Positions 28,242 to 37,482 of a stretch of DNA of 64,000 bases are shown piece by piece; position 1 is the first letter of the stretch; each line of letters opens with the position of its first letter. The stretch spans positions 2,170,001-2,234,000 of the forward strand of contig NZ_UGHR01000001.1 in assembly GCF_900451195.1 (NCBI RefSeq), given 5' to 3'. This DNA is from Iodobacter fluviatilis. GTDB lineage: Bacteria; Pseudomonadota; Gammaproteobacteria; Burkholderiales; Chitinibacteraceae. The notes beneath the pieces were generated by a model. The model did not search any database and was not told the origin of the DNA. It saw only the letters and a program-made list of their open reading frames with translations. Made by a program: the position numbers and the translations under genes.

Positions 28242-29678
28242 TTATCGTCCTATAAAGCTTGATTTTTCGCGCGTTTGAATGGCGGGGTTATCGCTGGCGG
28301 TAATAATAAAGTGCATTTCATGCCCGCCAGGGCCTGCTTTGCCAGGATCTACCTGAATGCGTACGCCTATATCCTGGCTACCAGTGGCAGGTACAAAAAT
28401 TTGACCCGTGCCTTCGATAATAGTTCTTGATCCGGGTAGACCATCTGTGGTGATGATATAGCTATGGGCTTTTTCATCCGCGTTTTGGATTTGTAAACGG
28501 TAGCTGTTTTCCAGCCAGCCATCTTCGGCTTCCCTTACCATGGCAACCCGATCCCGTGAGATATTTACTTTAATTGGTTTACGTAAGATTAAAGAGCCAA
28601 TGGTTGTGCCCAGTACAATCAGCAAGACCAGCAGATACATGATGACTCTGGGGCGGGTTATTTTTTTGATAATGTCGCGTTCAGGATATTTGTGCTCCAG
28701 CGCGTTTTCGGTTGTGTAGCGGATCAGCCCGCGCGGGTATTGCATCTTATCCATGATTTCATCACAGGCATCAATACAGGCCGCGCAACCAATACACTCA
28801 TATTGCAAACCATCACGGATATCGATACCTACAGGGCACACCTGTACGCAGACGGTGCAATCGATGCAATCGCCTAAACCGGCGGCTTTATAATCTGTAC
28901 CTTTCTTACGGCTGCCCCGTGCGTCGCCCCGTTCGGCATCGTAAGAAATAATCAGGGTGTCGGCATCAAACATGGTGCTTTGAAAGCGTGCGTAGGGGCA
29001 CATGTACTTGCATACTTGTTCACGCATCCAGCCTGCATTGCCATAGGTGGCAAAGGCATAGAAAAATACCCAAAAGGTTTCCCATGGGCCAAGGCCAAAC
29101 TGGGTGATTTCGCTCCAGAGTGTGCGGATTGGCGTGAAGTAGCCAACAAAGGTAAAGCCAGTCCAGAGCGACAAGATGATCCAGATGCTGTGCTTAATGG
29201 CTTTTAAGCGAATTTTATGTGCGGTAGTGGGGGCGTTATCAAGCTTGATACGCGCCATCCGGTCGCCTTCTACCCATTTCTCTATCCAAAGAAAAATCTC
29301 GGTATAAACGGTTTGTGGACAGGCATAACCACACCAAAGCCGCCCGCCAGCGGTTGTCCAGGCAAATAGGCCAATGGCGCTGGCGAGGAGTAGGGCGGTG
29401 AGATAAATAAAATCTTGCGGCAGGAAAACAAAGCCGTAAATATAAAAAGTGTGCTCGGTGATGTTAAAGAGCAGTGCCTGACGGCCATTCATCTGCAGCC
29501 ACGGCATGCCGTAGAAGAAAAGCTGAGTGATCACCACAAACAGAATACGCCAACGATTAAACAGGCCATTTACCCAGCGCGGGTAGATTTTTTTGTGTTT
29601 GCTGTAAAGGTGGATTTCTTCGTATTCGCCATCGTCTTTGATAACGGTGACAGGAATATCGCGTAGTTTTTTACTCAT
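28242..29678 (-). CDS. ccoG: CcoG (RdxA/FixG) iron-sulfur membrane protein
   Basis: 478 aa from the ATG at 29678. Several membrane helices occupy the N-terminal half (about 30-210). Cys-rich motifs include CGYACPQT, CKYMCPYARF and the two ferredoxin clusters CIDCTVCVQVCP and CIGCAACIDACD (about 240-290). The C-terminal third is a periplasmic Ig-like domain. The protein is a copper reductase needed for cbb3 oxidase maturation in studied species. Start choice: MSKKLRDIPV is preceded by purine-rich AGGAA. Confidence 0.92.
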   Translation of the reverse strand: MSKKLRDIPVTVIKDDGEYEEIHLYSKHKKIYPRWVNGLFNRWRILFVVITQLFFYGMPWLQMNGRQALLFNITEHTFYIYGFVFLPQDFIYLTALLLASAIGLFAWTTAGGRLWCGYACPQTVYTEIFLWIEKWVEGDRMARIKLDNAPTTAHKIRLKAIKHSIWIILSLWTGFTFVGYFTPIRTLWSEITQFGLGPWETFWVFFYAFATYGNAGWMREQVCKYMCPYARFQSTMFDADTLIISYDAERGDARGSRKKGTDYKAAGLGDCIDCTVCVQVCPVGIDIRDGLQYECIGCAACIDACDEIMDKMQYPRGLIRYTTENALEHKYPERDIIKKITRPRVIMYLLVLLIVLGTTIGSLILRKPIKVNISRDRVAMVREAEDGWLENSYRLQIQNADEKAHSYIITTDGLPGSRTIIEGTGQIFVPATGSQDIGVRIQVDPGKAGPGGHEMHFIITASDNPAIQTREKSSFIGR

Positions 29679-29742
29679 TTCCTTACCTACTCCTGGCAAA
29701 ACGTTTTGCACGAGCCTTTATGCAAAATATTTCGATCAAGGA

Positions 29743-29771
29743 AAAACGGGCGGGATATCCCCGCCCGTTTT
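29743..29771 (-). terminator. Stem-loop between ccoP and ccoG
   Basis: CGGGCGGG (29747-29754) pairs with CCCGCCCG (29760-29767), extended by AAAA/TTTT, with a 5-base loop. On the minus strand it stands 58 bases after ccoP. It could stop most transcripts so that ccoG-ccoH are made at lower level than ccoNOQP. Confidence 0.8.
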
Positions 29772-29828
29772 AATGGTGTTTTGTGAGTGTCTTTGCGATA
29801 TTTTGCAAGGACACCCCGACCATCATGT

Positions 29829-30737
29829 TTATTTTGCTTTCTCGTTATTAGAAAGGCCATAAACATAGCCAGCCAATAAATGCACTTTGGCATCGCCTAG
29901 GAACTCTTTCCATGCAGGCATCACATTGCTGCGACCATTGGTCACTGTTTCAATGATTGCTGCTTCAGAGCCGCCATAGAGCCAAGTATTGTCAGTCAGG
30001 TTAGGCGCGCCCAAGTCCTGATTGCCCTTACCCTCTGCACCGTGACAAGCCACACAGGTTTGCTTGAAGGTTTCGGCACCACGTGTGGCACGCAATTCAT
30101 TACGTGGTTTGCCAGAAAGTTGCAAGACATAGTTAGCGACGTCTTTTACTTTCTCTTCGCCCAATACAGCACCCCATGCCGGCATCTGACCATGACGGCC
30201 GTTAGCAATGGTTTCCAGAATTTTTTCTGGTGAGCCACCGTAGAGCCAGTCGCCATCAGTCAGGTTAGGGAAGCCCTTGGCTCCGCGTGCATCTGCACCG
30301 TGACACTGAATACAGTAAGTCAAGAACAGGCGTTTACCCATGTCTCTGGCTTCCTGATTTTGTGCAACAGCGGCGATCGGCATTTTGGAGTACTTGTCAT
30401 ACAGGCCCTGATACTTGGAATTAGCCTGTACCACTTCTTTGCCATACTGATTGTCAGAGGTCCATTTCCACAAGCCGCCCCAGATGCCAGGGTAGAGCAC
30501 AAGGTAAACTGCACCAAAAACAATGGTCATATAGAACATCATGACCCACCAACCAGGTAGCGGGTTGTTGTATTCTTCTAAATCACCATCCCATTTGTGG
30601 CCGGTTACTTCGGCATTTTCACCTTTTTTAAGCTTAACAACACCTTGGCTCATTAAGAGCAAAGTCATTGCTACAATACCGCCGATCACAATGATCGCGA
30701 TCCAATAATCCCAAAAGATACTTTGAAAATCTGTCAT
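29829..30737 (-). CDS. ccoP: cbb3-type cytochrome c oxidase subunit III (diheme cytochrome c)
   Basis: 302 aa. N-terminal membrane helices (about 10-30 and 60-80) are followed by two cytochrome c domains with haem motifs CIQCHGAD (about 142-147) and CVACHGAE (about 229-234). Each has a downstream Met ligand (QMPAW and VMPAW). It passes electrons from cytochrome c to the catalytic subunit CcoN. GAGG precedes the ATG. Confidence 0.96.
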   Translation of the reverse strand: MTDFQSIFWDYWIAIIVIGGIVAMTLLLMSQGVVKLKKGENAEVTGHKWDGDLEEYNNPLPGWWVMMFYMTIVFGAVYLVLYPGIWGGLWKWTSDNQYGKEVVQANSKYQGLYDKYSKMPIAAVAQNQEARDMGKRLFLTYCIQCHGADARGAKGFPNLTDGDWLYGGSPEKILETIANGRHGQMPAWGAVLGEEKVKDVANYVLQLSGKPRNELRATRGAETFKQTCVACHGAEGKGNQDLGAPNLTDNTWLYGGSEAAIIETVTNGRSNVMPAWKEFLGDAKVHLLAGYVYGLSNNEKAK

Positions 30738-30756
30738 TTTTTATATCCTCTAGAAA

Positions 30757-30924
30757 TCAGGAGGTTTTGTTTGATGAGGGCAGATCATCGTCAAGGAATG
30801 GCAGCTGCGCTGCTTCATCAAAGGATGCTTTGCTGTTTTTGCTGCAGGCCCAAACGAGGATACCTACAAAGCAGATAAAGCTGATTACGGTCGATAAAAC
30901 CCGCAGATCGTTGAGCATTTCCAT
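30757..30924 (-). CDS. ccoQ: CcoQ, small subunit of cbb3 oxidase
   Basis: I translated this directly from the bases: a 55-aa protein starting MEMLNDLRVLSTVISFICFV, with one membrane helix (about 10-27) and then a polar tail with DDDLPSSN. Size, topology and place between ccoO (6-base gap) and ccoP (19-base gap) fit CcoQ, which helps keep the oxidase complex stable. AAGG lies 12 bases before the ATG. Confidence 0.85.
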   Translation of the reverse strand: MEMLNDLRVLSTVISFICFVGILVWACSKNSKASFDEAAQLPFLDDDLPSSNKTS

Positions 30925-30930
30925 GATGAA

Positions 30931-31557
30931 TTACCTTTTGTTTTTGAGCGCAAGACCCAAACCCTGCAGGTAGAAAATCACTGCTTCCATTTCTGTTTTG
31001 CCTTCTACCGCTTTGACAGAATCTGCAATTTCTGCGTCGGTATAAGGAGTGCCCAGTGTCTTAAGTGCTTTAAGTTTGGCGGGCATAATGGCCGCGTCTA
31101 CTTTATTGGCAGCAAGCCACGGGAAAGCAGGCATATTGGATTCAGGCACTACATCGCGCGGATTCATCAAGTGAGCACGATGCCATTCATCCGAGTAACG
31201 CGCACCTACACGAGCCAGATCAGGCCCTGTACGTTTAGAGCCCCATTGGAACGGACGATCGTAAACGGATTCACCTGCAACCGAGTAATGACCATAGCGC
31301 TCGGTTTCTGCACGGAAAGGGCGGATCATTTGTGAGTGGCAGTTGTAGCAGCCTTCACGAATGTAAACATCACGCCCGGCTAAAGCCAGTGCAGAGTAAG
31401 GTTTAACGCCATCAATAGGCTTAGTGGTTGAATTGCTGAACATCAGCGGTAAGATTTCAACCAGCATCGCGATACTGAGCGTAATCAGGGTGAGGATGAT
31501 TAAGAACGCAACGTTTTCTTCAACCCGCTTTTGCAGCTGGTTCATAAAGTTTTTCAT
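30931..31557 (-). CDS. ccoO: cbb3-type cytochrome c oxidase subunit II (monoheme)
   Basis: 208 aa with one N-terminal membrane helix (about 17-38) and a cytochrome c domain with CYNCHSQM haem motif (about 68-73). [18 protein letters not shown] sequence gives the Met ligand. It relays electrons inside the cbb3 oxidase. It follows ccoN by 18 bases with GGAGAG upstream. Confidence 0.96.
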   Translation of the reverse strand: MKNFMNQLQKRVEENVAFLIILTLITLSIAMLVEILPLMFSNSTTKPIDGVKPYSALALAGRDVYIREGCYNCHSQMIRPFRAETERYGHYSVAGESVYDRPFQWGSKRTGPDLARVGARYSDEWHRAHLMNPRDVVPESNMPAFPWLAANKVDAAIMPAKLKALKTLGTPYTDAEIADSVKAVEGKTEMEAVIFYLQGLGLALKNKR

Positions 31558-31575
31558 GGTTTTCTCTCCGTTCGA

Positions 31576-32997
31576 TCAGGCGTGTTGAGCGATGGCCGGA
31601 ATTTTGGCATCGACGGCTTGGCCCGAGAAAACGGTACGCAGCACGTTGTAAAGCATTAATAACATGCCCGACAAGAAGCACAGGCCACCTAAGAAGCGGA
31701 TAAAGTAATACGGGTACGATGCTTTAACCGAATCAATAAAGGCATACGTTAAAGTACCGTCAGTATTCACTGCACGCCACATCAAGCCTTGCGTTACACC
31801 GGCAATCCACATGGATGAGATGTAAAGCACGACGCCAATCGTTGCAATCCAGAAGTGGGTGTCGATCAGTTTGACCGAGTACATTTCTTCTTTATTAAAG
31901 AGGCGTGGGATGAGGTAGTAAATCGAGCCGATGGTAATCATGGCCACCCAGCCCAAAGCACCTGAGTGAACGTGACCAACGGTCCAGTCTGTGTAGTGCG
32001 ACAGTGCGTTCACTGTTTTGATGGCCATCATCGGGCCTTCAAAAGTGGACATACCGTAGAACGACAGCGCAGTAACCAAGAACTTCAGGATTGGATCGGT
32101 ACGCAGCTTATGCCATGCGCCCGACAGCGTCATGATCCCGTTGATCATACCGCCCCAGCTTGGTGCCAGCAGAATCAGGGAGAACACCATACCTAGCGAC
32201 TGTGTCCAGTCTGGCAGTGCGGTGTAGTGCAGGTGGTGAGGACCCGCCCACATATAGGTAAAGCACAGTGCCCAGAAGTGAACGACGGACAGGCGATAGG
32301 AGTAAACCGGACGGCCTGCTTGTTTTGGCACGAAGTAGTACATCATGCCGAGGAAACCCGCGGTCAGGAAGAAGCCTACGGCATTGTGGCCGTACCACCA
32401 TTGCACCATGGCATCAATTGCGCCAGAGTAAACGGAGTAAGACTTTGTTGCCGATACAGGAATCGCCAGACCATTCACAATGTGCAGCAACGCTACAGCA
32501 AGAATAAATGCGCCATAGAACCAGTTGGCTACATAAATATGCTTCACTTTGCGTTTGGCAATCGTGCCAAAGAACACAATTGCGTAGGCTACCCAGATTA
32601 CTGCGATCAGCCATGTAATAGGCCATTCCAGCTCGGCATATTCTTTACCGCGGGTTAAGCCCATAGGTAAAGTAATGGCGGCTAAAACGATCACCAGCTG
32701 CCAGCCCCAGAAATGGAAGGCGGCGAGCTTGTCGGAGATCAAACGCACATTACAGGTGCGCTGAACCACGTAATAAGACGTTGCAAATAATCCGCAGCCA
32801 CCAAACGCAAAAATAACCGCGTTAGTATGCAGAGGACGTAAGCGGCCAAAGTGAAAGTAGGGGCCAAAATTAAGTTCTGGCCAGTACATCTGGGCAGCGA
32901 TGATCACGCCAACCAGCATCCCGACAATCCCCCAAATGACTGTCATGATGGCAAATTGCCGCACCACTTTGTAGTTGTATGTACCTTGGTGTTCCAT
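31576..32997 (-). CDS. ccoN: cbb3-type cytochrome c oxidase subunit I
   Basis: 473 aa with about 12 membrane helices and the conserved histidines of the haem-copper oxidase catalytic subunit: RPLHTN for the low-spin haem, [10 protein letters not shown] and GPHHLHYT for CuB, and [11 protein letters not shown] for the haem ligands. It reduces oxygen to water with very high oxygen affinity. GGAG is placed well before the ATG at 32997. Confidence 0.97.
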   Translation of the reverse strand: MEHQGTYNYKVVRQFAIMTVIWGIVGMLVGVIIAAQMYWPELNFGPYFHFGRLRPLHTNAVIFAFGGCGLFATSYYVVQRTCNVRLISDKLAAFHFWGWQLVIVLAAITLPMGLTRGKEYAELEWPITWLIAVIWVAYAIVFFGTIAKRKVKHIYVANWFYGAFILAVALLHIVNGLAIPVSATKSYSVYSGAIDAMVQWWYGHNAVGFFLTAGFLGMMYYFVPKQAGRPVYSYRLSVVHFWALCFTYMWAGPHHLHYTALPDWTQSLGMVFSLILLAPSWGGMINGIMTLSGAWHKLRTDPILKFLVTALSFYGMSTFEGPMMAIKTVNALSHYTDWTVGHVHSGALGWVAMITIGSIYYLIPRLFNKEEMYSVKLIDTHFWIATIGVVLYISSMWIAGVTQGLMWRAVNTDGTLTYAFIDSVKASYPYYFIRFLGGLCFLSGMLLMLYNVLRTVFSGQAVDAKIPAIAQHA

Positions 32998-33126
32998 GCG
33001 AGCTCCGATTGATCTCCAACAGCTTGGACTTTGAAAATTTGGACTTGAAAAATGTACAACCTGTCTGCATTTAGCCAGTTGTAAGGAATGACTGGCTTTT
33101 TGCTAGTTGTGAATATTTCTTATGTA

Positions 33127-33182
33127 ATTATGCCAACTGAACTTTAGCTGCTTCAGCGGGCTGTCTTATTGACGAACATCAA
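33127..33182 (-). promoter_or_regulatory. FNR/ANR-type box and possible -10 hexamers in front of ccoN
   Basis: TTGACGAACATCAA at 33169-33182 matches the FNR consensus TTGAT-N4-ATCAA at 9 of 10 positions. Read on the minus strand, a TAAAGT at 33146-33141 places the box at exactly -41.5, the class II activation position. A better hexamer, CATAAT at 33132-33127, would place the box near -55. Anaerobic/low-oxygen control of ccoNOQP by FNR-type regulators is established in other proteobacteria. The box lies 25 bases beyond the ccoS stop codon. Confidence 0.8.
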
Positions 33183-33206
33183 TGCCTTTCGTCAGATCGC
33201 GGCATT

Positions 33207-33413
33207 TTACACCCCGTCAGACTTTAATTCTTTGTTTTTTCTTTCGTCAGAGGAACTTTTCTCTATTAGCATGCTGTCATCATCTTGCAAAATCTGCCAG
33301 CCAGGCCCCTCCATATCATCAAATTGCCCTCCTTTAACCGACCACCAAAAAAGAATTCCAATTAAAAAAACCAGCAAGACCGATAGTGGAATAAGTAAAT
33401 AAAGGCTTTCCAT
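33207..33413 (-). CDS. ccoS: CcoS, cbb3 oxidase maturation protein
   Basis: 68 aa. One N-terminal membrane helix (about 5-25), then WWSVKGGQFDDMEGPGWQIL, the family core. CcoS is needed for cofactor insertion into cbb3 oxidase. The start codon directly follows the ccoI stop, so the two are translationally coupled. Confidence 0.93.
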   Translation of the reverse strand: MESLYLLIPLSVLLVFLIGILFWWSVKGGQFDDMEGPGWQILQDDDSMLIEKSSSDERKNKELKSDGV

Positions 33414-35819
33414 TTAGTTTTTTCCTCTGAGGCGCAGCGCATTAAGCACCACCAAGAGTGAGCTGCATGCCATGCCAAGGCTTGCAATCCAGGGGGTAAT
33501 CAGGCCGCATACCGCCAGAGGCAGGGCGGCCAGATTATAAATAATGGCCCAGGCTAAATTCTGACGGATGATTGTGCGGGTTTTTTTTGCGAGGGCCAGT
33601 GCTTTGGGAAGCCGGTCCAGCTGATTGTTGAGTAAAACCATATCGCCGGCAGCATGAGCAACATCCACACCTGCTCCCATGGCCATCGATACATTGGCCT
33701 GTGCTAAAACGGGTGCATCATTGACGCCATCACCAATCATTAATACACAACGGCCCTGCTGCTGAAGCGTATTGATGTAAGCGAGCTTATCCCCAGGCGT
33801 TGCTCTGCCAACAGCGTTTTCAATATGCATGTTTAAAGCCAAAGCTTGCACGGTAGCGTTGTTATCGCCCGATACAAGGTGCAGGCGTAAGCCTGCTTTG
33901 CTTAAGGCGGCAATGGCATCCGCCGCATCGGCCCTTAAAGTATCTGCCACAATAAAAGCGCCTAGCCATTCTGTTGTACTGGCGATGGCAACCAAACTGC
34001 CTTCTGCATGCCGGATGGCATCGGGCATCAGCATGGCGCACTGGCGATTTACAAATTCCGGATGGCCAATAAAGTAAAGCACCCCATTCACTGCGCCACT
34101 TAAACCCCCGCCAGGATAGGTCTGTATCTCTTGAGCCAGTGGCGCATTGGCCTGCACAAAGGCACGAGCAAGTGGGTGGGCCGAGGCTGATTCCAGTGAA
34201 GCGGCAATCTGGCGGGCCTTGTCTTCGGTGCTCTGGCTGGCAATATAGTGTTGAATTCGCGGCTCTCCGTGAGTGAGGGTGCCGGTTTTATCGAGCATGA
34301 CATCTGTGATTTGCGACATCGTTTCCAGCGCCGGGCTGCGTGCCACCATGAGCCCCAGCTGTGCCAAGTGTCCGGTAGCCGCAGTCAGGGCAACCGGGGT
34401 AGCCAGTGCGAGCGCACAGGGGCATGAAATCACCAGTACGGCCACCATAATGGGCAGGGCATGAATAGGGTCGTGCAAATGCCAGTACAGCCATGCCAGT
34501 GCTGCGGTCACTAATAAAATACTGATAAACCAGCCCGATACCTGCTCTGCCAGTAAGGCAAGGCGGGGTTTTTGTGCCAGCGCTTGATCCAGCAGGCGCA
34601 CAATGGCGGCAAGTCGGGTGTTTTCGCCGATTTGGGTGATTTCAATATGCAAGGGCGCTGCCAGATTGAGCGTGCCGCCTGTTACGTTCATGCCTGCTGT
34701 TTTAGGGACAGCGAGGCTTTCGCCAGTCAGCAAAGCCTCGCTGACTTCGCCGCTGCCCTGGCGGACAATGCCGTCTGCCGGGATGGTTTCACCAGACTTA
34801 ACTAAAATCTGCTCGCCAATTTTTAGGCTGTTGACGGTGACTTCGCTTGTGCCTTGTTCATCTATTTTGTGGGCAAATGCGGGAATCAGTTTGACCAGTT
34901 GCTCGGTGGCTGCACCGGCTTTTCGCCTTGCACCCATCTCCAGATAGCGGCCTGTGAGCAACAAAAAGACAAACATGGATACCGAGTCAAAATAGATTTC
35001 GCCATGGCCTGTGATCAACGAATAGCAACTGGCTGTAAAAGCCGCCAGTACGCCAATGGCCACCGGCAGATCCATGCCGGTGCGGCGGCGTTTTAAATCG
35101 CGCCAGCTTGAAATATAAAACGGCGTTGCAGAATAAAGAACCACGGGCAGGGTGAGGGCCAGACTAGCCCAGTTCATCAGATTGAGCCATTCAGGGGCAA
35201 TCTCGCCAGCTTTAGACATATAGATGGGCACTGAAAACATCATGACCTGCATCATGGATAAGCCCGCTACCCACAGGCGGAAGAGTGCACTTTTGCGCTG
35301 CTTTTGCCAGCCTTCTTCTTGCCTTGCCTGATCATAGGGCTGGGCGCGGTAACCGATGGCTGCAATGGCTTGCAAAATGGTGGACAGCTGAATCTGCTTT
35401 TCATCCCAGCGTACACGGGCACGATGGTTGCTATAGTTAATGCTGGCTGAAAGCACACCGGGCAAGGCCTGGAGATGACGCTCATTCAGCCAGATACAGG
35501 CTGCGCAGCTGATACCCTCTAAGATTAGTGCAGCTTCGCGCACATCGGCATCAATATTGAGTACAAAGCTGGTTTGTAAGCTGACATCATCAAATAGCTT
35601 TAGCTGGGCCAGTAGCTCGTCAGGTAGTGGTTTGACGCGGTCTGCGGGTTTGTCGCGCTGAGTGTAATAGCTGTCCAGCCCGCTTTGGATAATGGTATTA
35701 GCTACGGCCTGGCATCCGGCACAGCAGGTGGGCTGCTCTGTTTGGCGGTAAATAATCGGGAAGGATTCGTTTGGGCTAAGCGTTTCGCCACAGTGGAAGC
35801 AGTCGGTGCGGGAGATCAT
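33414..35819 (-). CDS. ccoI: CcoI/FixI copper-exporting P-type ATPase
   Basis: 801 aa. The N-terminus has a Cys-rich zone (CFHC at 7-10, CCAGC about 32-36) and an HMA domain with GISCAAC (about 101-107). Eight membrane helices surround the P-type core: TGES phosphatase motif, CPC metal site (about 464-466), DKTGTLT with the phosphorylated Asp (near 508) and GDGVNDAP (near 694). This subtype supplies copper for cbb3 assembly. It starts the ccoI-ccoS unit. Upstream are 248 non-coding bases with an inverted repeat. Confidence 0.95.
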   Translation of the reverse strand: MISRTDCFHCGETLSPNESFPIIYRQTEQPTCCAGCQAVANTIIQSGLDSYYTQRDKPADRVKPLPDELLAQLKLFDDVSLQTSFVLNIDADVREAALILEGISCAACIWLNERHLQALPGVLSASINYSNHRARVRWDEKQIQLSTILQAIAAIGYRAQPYDQARQEEGWQKQRKSALFRLWVAGLSMMQVMMFSVPIYMSKAGEIAPEWLNLMNWASLALTLPVVLYSATPFYISSWRDLKRRRTGMDLPVAIGVLAAFTASCYSLITGHGEIYFDSVSMFVFLLLTGRYLEMGARRKAGAATEQLVKLIPAFAHKIDEQGTSEVTVNSLKIGEQILVKSGETIPADGIVRQGSGEVSEALLTGESLAVPKTAGMNVTGGTLNLAAPLHIEITQIGENTRLAAIVRLLDQALAQKPRLALLAEQVSGWFISILLVTAALAWLYWHLHDPIHALPIMVAVLVISCPCALALATPVALTAATGHLAQLGLMVARSPALETMSQITDVMLDKTGTLTHGEPRIQHYIASQSTEDKARQIAASLESASAHPLARAFVQANAPLAQEIQTYPGGGLSGAVNGVLYFIGHPEFVNRQCAMLMPDAIRHAEGSLVAIASTTEWLGAFIVADTLRADAADAIAALSKAGLRLHLVSGDNNATVQALALNMHIENAVGRATPGDKLAYINTLQQQGRCVLMIGDGVNDAPVLAQANVSMAMGAGVDVAHAAGDMVLLNNQLDRLPKALALAKKTRTIIRQNLAWAIIYNLAALPLAVCGLITPWIASLGMACSSLLVVLNALRLRGKN

Positions 35820-35856
35820 GCGGCGTTGACAGCCTTAGAAAGGATAAAGCCTAAGC

Positions 35857-36030
35857 TCTGCAGACACAAAGAATACTAAGGAAAAATGAAGACACAGAGA
35901 AATGGGCGAGAATTTGCTTGGCGATGCGTTGCCGTTTACAAACAATCGCAGAGGTAAAGATCGGCCTTGCGCTACCTTAAGTCTTTTCTCTGTGCGTTCT
36001 GTATTCTTATTTCGTGCTGTGCCTGCAGAT
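35857..36030. repeat. Large imperfect inverted repeat between ispH and ccoI
   Basis: The left arm (about 35857-35902) contains TCTGCAG, AGAATAC and CACAGAGAAA, and the right arm (about 35983-36030) carries the reverse complements TTTCTCTGTG, GTATTCTT and CTGCAGA in the expected order. The spacing of the blocks differs between arms. It occupies most of the gap between two genes on the same strand and resembles a dispersed palindromic element. Confidence 0.6.
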
Positions 36031-36067
36031 CTTTTTTGAAAAATGTAAGCTCTTATTGAGTCTTGGC

Positions 36068-36991
36068 TTACACCAAGCCCTTAGGTAGCGAGAAGATGAC
36101 GTTTTCTTCTATGCCATCCATTTGACGGATATGACCCGCGCCAAAGCTTTCTACCTGCGCGATCACCTGGCGAACCAAGATGTCTGGCGCAGAAGCGCCT
36201 GCTGTCACGCCGATATTGGTTTTGCCGGTAAACCATTCTGCTTTTAGCTCACTGGCGTTATCGACCATATAAGAGTCGATGCCTAAGTTGGCGGCGACTT
36301 CACGTAGGCGATTTGAGTTAGAACTATTGGGTGATCCAACCACGACCACCACATCGACTTCTTTGGCTAAATGCTTAACGGCATCCTGACGATTCTGGGT
36401 GGCGTAGCAAATATCGTCTTTTTTAGGTCCAACGATATTGGGAAAACGCGTGCGCAGGGCGTCAATTACAATTTGTGCATCATCCACAGAAAGTGTGGTC
36501 TGGGTGACATAAGCCAGCTTATCGCTCTCAACAGCCAGAGTGGCAACATCGCTGACTTCTTCAACCAGATACATGCCGCCCTGAGCCTGGCCCATGGTGC
36601 CTTCTACCTCAGGATGGCCTTTATGGCCGATCATGATGATTTCAAAGCCTTGTTCACGTAGTCTTTTTACTTCGAGATGGACTTTAGTTACCAGCGGGCA
36701 GGTGGCGTCAAAAATGGTCAGGCCCCGTTCAGCCGCTTCAGCACGCACGGCTTGTGAAACACCGTGCGCAGAGAAAATCAGTGTATTGCCTGCAGGCACA
36801 TCGGCTAAGTCTTCGACGAAAATCGCGCCTTTTTGCTTAAGATCTTCGATCACAAATTTATTGTGAACCACTTCGTGGCGCACATAAATTGGGGCGCCGA
36901 ACTTTTCCAGTGCTTTTTCTACGATGGCAATGGCGCGGTCAACCCCCGCACAGAAGCCCCGTGGCTGAGCCAGAACAATATTCATGATCAT
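36068..36991 (-). CDS. ispH: 4-hydroxy-3-methylbut-2-enyl diphosphate reductase IspH
   Basis: 307 aa. The three Cys ligands of the iron-sulfur cluster are in [21 protein letters not shown] and [19 protein letters not shown] and [11 protein letters not shown] are further family motifs. It makes IPP and DMAPP in the last step of the MEP pathway. The start ATG at 36991 overlaps the lspA stop by 4 bases, with GGAGAA upstream; an internal ATG is at 36985. Confidence 0.96.
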   Translation of the reverse strand: MIMNIVLAQPRGFCAGVDRAIAIVEKALEKFGAPIYVRHEVVHNKFVIEDLKQKGAIFVEDLADVPAGNTLIFSAHGVSQAVRAEAAERGLTIFDATCPLVTKVHLEVKRLREQGFEIIMIGHKGHPEVEGTMGQAQGGMYLVEEVSDVATLAVESDKLAYVTQTTLSVDDAQIVIDALRTRFPNIVGPKKDDICYATQNRQDAVKHLAKEVDVVVVVGSPNSSNSNRLREVAANLGIDSYMVDNASELKAEWFTGKTNIGVTAGASAPDILVRQVIAQVESFGAGHIRQMDGIEENVIFSLPKGLV

Positions 36992-37482
36992 ACTGTTTTC
37001 TCCGATGGCGTTTCACGGCGGAATGAATCGATCACCATTAAAACTGCACCAATACAAATGCCTGAATCGGCAATATTAAATGCCGGGTAATACCAGCGCT
37101 GCTGGTAGTGAATCTGAATAAAATCGATCACATGGCCTAGCAGCATTCTGTCGATGGCATTGCCCAGCGCACCGCCTAAAATCAAGGCTAAAGCCAGCGC
37201 ATAACGGGTTTCGGCATGATGTTTTTTAAGCAAAAACACGATAAACGCAGAAACCCCCAGCGCCAGCACGGTAAAGAAATGGCGCTGCCAGCCACCCGCA
37301 TCAGCCAGAAAGCTGAACGCTGCGCCGGGATTATAAGCCAGCGTCAGGTTAAAAAAGCCCGGAATGATGGCGCGCTGCTCGCCAAACTGAAACAGCGCTT
37401 CAATCGCATGTTTGCTGGCCTGATCAAAGATCAGAACCAGCAGCGCAATGGCAAGCCAGCGCCCCAGCCCGCTTTTAAGCAT
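36988..37482 (-). CDS. lspA: Lipoprotein signal peptidase LspA
   Basis: 164 aa from the ATG at 37482, with four membrane helices. The catalytic aspartates are in [15 protein letters not shown] and [19 protein letters not shown] is another conserved box. It cleaves the signal peptide of prolipoproteins in the inner membrane. The gene starts inside the last codons of ileS (8-base overlap). In E. coli fkpB sits between lspA and ispH; here the two genes overlap directly. Confidence 0.94.
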   Translation of the reverse strand: MLKSGLGRWLAIALLVLIFDQASKHAIEALFQFGEQRAIIPGFFNLTLAYNPGAAFSFLADAGGWQRHFFTVLALGVSAFIVFLLKKHHAETRYALALALILGGALGNAIDRMLLGHVIDFIQIHYQQRWYYPAFNIADSGICIGAVLMVIDSFRRETPSEKTV

